Shown here in pieces: positions 6,942 to 10,045 of a DNA stretch of 10,045 bases (positions within the stretch are counted from its first letter, which is position 1; every line of letters begins with the position of its first letter). Both the position numbers and the translations under genes were made by a program. The stretch spans positions 1-10,045 of the forward strand of contig JADYZS010000487.1 in assembly GCA_020853075.1 (NCBI GenBank). Direction: 5' to 3'. The notes below the pieces were generated by a model. That model did no database searches, was not told the DNA's origin, and was given only the letters and a program-made list of their open reading frames with translations. Source of the DNA: Anaerolineae bacterium. Lineage in GTDB: Bacteria; Chloroflexota; Anaerolineae; JADYZS01.

Positions 6942-8588
6942 ATGAAACGAGTTTTCCGTTTGGGATTGGCACTGTTGGTGCTCTTAGGGCTGGGAGCCGG
7001 TGGGTACTGGTTCTATCAGAACCAGATTGCCGTCCAGGGGAGCAGCACGGCGACGGATGGATACACCCAGGTGGTGACGGCGCAGCGGGGGAACTTGACT
7101 GCCAGCCTTACCGTGGTGGGGGAACTGGAAGCCGTCCAGCACGAGACCCTCACCTTTGAGCGGCTGGCGGGCAAGACGGTGCTGAAGAGCCTGGCGGTGC
7201 AGGCGGGGAACACGGTCACGGTGGGGCAGGTGTTGGCGACGATAGACCCGGCTCCTTACAAGCAGGTGTTAGACCAGGCGAGGAGCGATCTGCAGGCGGC
7301 AGAGGAGAAGTTGGCCGACCTCAAGACGCCGGCCACCGCGCTGGAAATCGCCCAGGCCGACCTGAAGGTCGCCCGAGCGGAACTCCAACTTGAGCAAGCG
7401 AAAGACACGTTGAACGATCTGGTGAACCTCAATATCGCCGATCTACAATCCGCCGTGGTGAGCGCACGCAGCGATCTGGCGAAAACGCAGTCAGACCTGG
7501 TCGCCCTGCAGACCGACCGCACCACCGAAGACAAGTTGACCAAGTTGCGCGATACGGAGGCGACTGCCGCATCTGAATACGCGCGGCTGGCCGCTGAGAC
7601 TTACTCCGACGTCTATTACCAGGACCGGCTGCAATTGGCCTACAACAAGATGATGGATGCCCAGGATGCGCGGGTGACCGCCGAGATACAACAGCAGGTC
7701 AACCTGCTGCAGGCACAGATGAAGGTGACCAAGGCGAAGCAGTCTTTGGTGGATGCGGAGGAGGCGTTGGCGGAGGCGAAGGCGGGGGGCGATGCCCTGG
7801 CCCTGGCGAAGGCACAACTGGCCGTCCGCGATGCGGAGGTAGCCCTCGCCGCTGCCAAGGAAGACCGGGCCGGACTAGACAAGGGAACCGACGCCACCAC
7901 CCTGGCAGCAGCCCAGGCCGACCTGGACAAGAAACGACTGGCGGTGACCGAGGCCGAAGAAGACCTGGCCGCAACCAGCCTGGTCGCCCCCTTTGAGGGG
8001 ACGGTGCTCCAGACCCACACGGCGGCGGGGAGCAACATCGCCGCCAACAGCAGCATCGTCACCCTGGCGAACCTGAAGGGGTTGCAGGTGGTGGCCTCGG
8101 TGGATGAGACGACGATCCGCCAGGTGAGCGTGGGGCAGAAGGCGCAGATCAGTTTTGATGCCTTCCCTGGGCAGACCTTCCGGGGGGAGGTGTTGGAGGT
8201 GCCCTTGCAGGGGACGTTGCAGGGGAACGTGATGGTGTATGAGGTGTTGGTGTCGTTGGTGGGGGCGGAGAAGTTGCCGTTGCTGGTGGGGATGACGGCG
8301 AACGTGCAGATCAGTATGGGCAGTGTGGAGAATGGGTTGTTGGTGCCGACGATGGCGTTGCAGAAGGTGGGTGGGATGTACCAGGTGTTGGTGCCCAATG
8401 CCACAGACCCTGAAGGGGAGCCGGAGTTGGTGCCAGTGGAGGTGGGGTTGAGCACCGGGACGTACACGCAGATCGTGAAGGGGTTGAACGAGGGGGATAA
8501 GGTGGTGATGCGGATCTCGGCTACTCAATCCAATCCCTTCTTCCGCGGCGGGGGCGGCCAGTCCCAGGGCGTTGTCATTGGCCGCTAA
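6942..8588 (+). CDS. HlyD/MacA/YknX-type export adaptor (copy 1)
   Basis: 548-residue membrane-fusion-type adaptor, longer than typical MacA or YknX (about 370-380) because of an extended coiled coil. In order: N-terminal anchor helix (5-24, no lipobox), first half of the barrel-sandwich/lipoyl-like domain (about 50-104, ending GQVLATIDPAPYKQ), a long helical hairpin rich in Ala/Glu/Lys heptads (105-345), second half-motif LVAPFEGTV (347-355), beta-barrel (380-460), a membrane-proximal domain (461-530) and a Gly-rich tail. AGGAG lies 7 bases before ATG 6942. Adaptors of this class link a MacB-type permease to the outer face and guide substrate. No TolC-like partner is visible, and a single-membrane host would not need one. 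Codons shift toward TTG/GTG/GGG in the last third. Confidence 0.93.
   Translation: MKRVFRLGLALLVLLGLGAGGYWFYQNQIAVQGSSTATDGYTQVVTAQRGNLTASLTVVGELEAVQHETLTFERLAGKTVLKSLAVQAGNTVTVGQVLATIDPAPYKQVLDQARSDLQAAEEKLADLKTPATALEIAQADLKVARAELQLEQAKDTLNDLVNLNIADLQSAVVSARSDLAKTQSDLVALQTDRTTEDKLTKLRDTEATAASEYARLAAETYSDVYYQDRLQLAYNKMMDAQDARVTAEIQQQVNLLQAQMKVTKAKQSLVDAEEALAEAKAGGDALALAKAQLAVRDAEVALAAAKEDRAGLDKGTDATTLAAAQADLDKKRLAVTEAEEDLAATSLVAPFEGTVLQTHTAAGSNIAANSSIVTLANLKGLQVVASVDETTIRQVSVGQKAQISFDAFPGQTFRGEVLEVPLQGTLQGNVMVYEVLVSLVGAEKLPLLVGMTANVQISMGSVENGLLVPTMALQKVGGMYQVLVPNATDPEGEPELVPVEVGLSTGTYTQIVKGLNEGDKVVMRISATQSNPFFRGGGGQSQGVVIGR
6996..7339 (+). repeat. Adaptor duplication, N-terminal block, copy 1
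   Basis: Aligns without gaps to 8655-8998 (offset 1659). The encoded stretches of about 114 residues differ at only eight positions, by eye. It covers the end of the anchor, the first half of the lipoyl-like domain and the base of the hairpin. Confidence 0.9.
7740..8380 (+). repeat. Adaptor duplication, C-terminal block, copy 1
   Basis: Aligns without gaps to 9405-10045 (offset 1665). The encoded 213 residues differ at nine positions, by eye. It covers the returning helix, the second lipoyl half, the beta-barrel and part of the membrane-proximal domain. Similarity may continue past the window edge. Confidence 0.9.
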
Positions 8589-8603
8589 GAGGAGTAAGAA
8601 CAG

Positions 8604-10045
8604 ATGAAGTGGATCAGACGCTTGTTCATGGTTGTCCTGGTGGCCGCCGCCATGGCCGGTGGGTACTGGTTCTATCAGAACCGGATTGCCGTCCAGGGGA
8701 GCAGCACGGCGACGGATGGATACACCCAGGTGGTGACGGCGCAGCGGGGGAACCTGAGTGCCAGCCTTACCGTGGTGGGGGAACTGGAAGCCATCCAGCA
8801 CGAGACCCTGACCTTTGAGCGGCTGGCGGGGACGACAGTGTTGCAGAGCCTGGCGGTGCAGGCGGGGAACACGGTCACGGCGGGCCAGGTGTTGGCGACG
8901 GTTGATCCGGCTCCCTACAAGCAGGCATTAGACCAGGCGAGGAGCGATCTGCAGGCGGCAGAGGAGAAGTTGGCCGACCTCAAGACGCCGGCCACCGCCC
9001 AGGAAACCGCCGCAGCCGACGTGAAAGTCGCCCAGGCCGAGCACGATCTGGAACAGGCCAAAGAAGACCTGGCAAAACTCCAATCGCCCGACCTGACTGC
9101 CTTGCAGGAGGCAGTCCAAACCGCGCGGGACAACCTGGCCGTGGCGAAATACCAACAAGCCCTGGCAGAGCGCGATTCCCTGGCGAAGAGCGAGCGCGAT
9201 CTCCAATACGCCGTGAACTGGCACGAGCGGAAGATCGGGCAGCTGCAACAGTCGGTGGCGGAGCACAAGGCGAATCTGGAACAGACCGAGCAATTGGCCG
9301 ACGAGCAGGAGAAACTCGGCGATGCGCAGGCCGATCTGGCGCGCGTGCAGGCACAACGGCAGGTATCGCGCCAGTCGGCGGCGTTGGCCGTGACGGAAGC
9401 CCAGCAGTCTTTGGTGGATGCGGAGGAGGCGTTGGCGGAGGCGAAGGCGGGGGGCGATGCCCTGGCCTTGGCGAAGGCACAACTGGCCGTCCGCGATGCG
9501 GAGGTAGCCCTCGCCGCTGCCAAAGAAGACCGCGCCAAACTGGACGAGGGAACCGACGCCACCACCCTGGCAGCAGCCCAGGCCGACCTGGACAAGAAAC
9601 GGCTGGCGGTGACCGAGGCGGAAGAAGACCTGGCCGGGACGAACCTGGTGGCTCCCTTTGACGGCACGGTGTTGCAGACCCACACGACGGCGGGGAGCAA
9701 CATCGCCGCCAACAGCAGCATCGTCACCCTGGCGAACCTGAAGGGGTTGCAGGTGGTGGCCTCAGTGGATGAGACGACGATCCGCCAGGTGAGTGTGGGG
9801 CAGAAGGCCCAGATCAGTTTTGATGCCTTCCCTGGGCAGACCTTCAGCGGCCAGGTGTTGGAGGTGCCGTTGCAGGGGACGTTGCAGGGGAACGTGATGG
9901 TGTATGAGGTGTTGGTGTCGTTGGTGGGGGCGGAGAAGTTGTCGTTGTTGGTGGGGATGACGGCGAACGTGCAGATCAGTATGGGCAGTGTGGAGAATGG
10001 GTTGTTGGTGCCGACGATGGCGTTGCAGAAGGTGGGTGGGATGTA
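8604..10045 (+). CDS. HlyD/MacA/YknX-type export adaptor (copy 2, C-terminus off window)
   Basis: Starts at ATG 8604, 15 bases after copy 1, with AGGAG nine bases upstream. The frame is open through 480 codons to the right edge. The anchor helix (4-24) differs from copy 1 at its start, then merges into near-identity from residue 18. The lipoyl halves, LVAPFDGTV motif and beta-barrel match copy 1. Residues 132-267 of the hairpin do not: this stretch is of the same coiled-coil character (heptads of Ala/Leu/Gln/Glu) but unrelated in detail and two residues longer. The usual membrane-proximal end lies beyond the edge. Two adaptors in a row suggest a heteromeric ring or two permease partners. The next gene is likely a further adaptor or an FtsX/MacB-type permease. 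Confidence 0.93.
   Translation, partial: MKWIRRLFMVVLVAAAMAGGYWFYQNRIAVQGSSTATDGYTQVVTAQRGNLSASLTVVGELEAIQHETLTFERLAGTTVLQSLAVQAGNTVTAGQVLATVDPAPYKQALDQARSDLQAAEEKLADLKTPATAQETAAADVKVAQAEHDLEQAKEDLAKLQSPDLTALQEAVQTARDNLAVAKYQQALAERDSLAKSERDLQYAVNWHERKIGQLQQSVAEHKANLEQTEQLADEQEKLGDAQADLARVQAQRQVSRQSAALAVTEAQQSLVDAEEALAEAKAGGDALALAKAQLAVRDAEVALAAAKEDRAKLDEGTDATTLAAAQADLDKKRLAVTEAEEDLAGTNLVAPFDGTVLQTHTTAGSNIAANSSIVTLANLKGLQVVASVDETTIRQVSVGQKAQISFDAFPGQTFSGQVLEVPLQGTLQGNVMVYEVLVSLVGAEKLSLLVGMTANVQISMGSVENGLLVPTMALQKVGGM
8655..8998 (+). repeat. Adaptor duplication, N-terminal block, copy 2
   Basis: Partner of 6996-7339. The identity ends sharply in the codons after the LKTPAT motif, where the hairpin sequences part. 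Confidence 0.9.
9405..10045 (+). repeat. Adaptor duplication, C-terminal block, copy 2
   Basis: Partner of 7740-8380. The identity resumes abruptly at the codons for QSLVDAEEAL and is still running at the window edge. Confidence 0.9.

Noticed and set aside
7640..8467. 275-residue minus-strand frame, and similar frames at 7875-8801 and 8915-9727, opposite the adaptors
   Set aside because: Low-complexity Ser/Ala/Arg/His-rich products that appear in both adaptor copies simply because the coding strand is repetitive and skewed; no ribosome binding sites or domains.

Overview
The window is GC-rich bacterial chromosome. No ribosomal RNA or other phylogenetic marker settles the host. The GyrA sequence, single-membrane-style envelope proteins with N-terminal anchors, and paired MacA/YknX-type adaptors with long coiled coils all fit a Chloroflexota (Anaerolineae-like) bacterium; this placement is an inference.

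Left third (1-3433, minus strand): gyrA (869-3379) has a clear sigma-70-type promoter just upstream. One base after its stop comes a gene for an AlbA_2/Schlafen-type ATP-binding protein that runs off the left edge. The two almost certainly share a transcript.

Middle (3434-4790): an intergenic cluster of palindromes (3461-3547) precedes a type II toxin-antitoxin module on the minus strand (Phd/YefM-type antitoxin, then RelE/ParE-type toxin, stop abutting start). The module has its own consensus-like promoter and a strong intrinsic terminator. On the plus strand, facing away, lie a possible 3'-end remnant of an ABC sugar-binding-protein gene and a small self-contained transcription unit: promoter, a 66-residue zinc-ribbon-like protein, and an intrinsic terminator.

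Right half (4843-10045, plus strand): an export cassette. Helically phased ATCT repeats precede a secreted DUF2680-like protein. Then come a MacB/LolD-type ABC ATPase, a membrane-anchored DUF5666-like protein, and two tandem HlyD/MacA/YknX-family adaptors, the second cut by the right edge. No permease is inside the window; one or more FtsX/MacB-type permeases are expected downstream. The adaptors are near-identical at both ends, but the coiled-coil hairpin between is almost unrelated. This mosaic is the most interesting feature of the window.

Most remaining open frames, especially long ones opposite gyrA and the adaptors, are compositional shadows.
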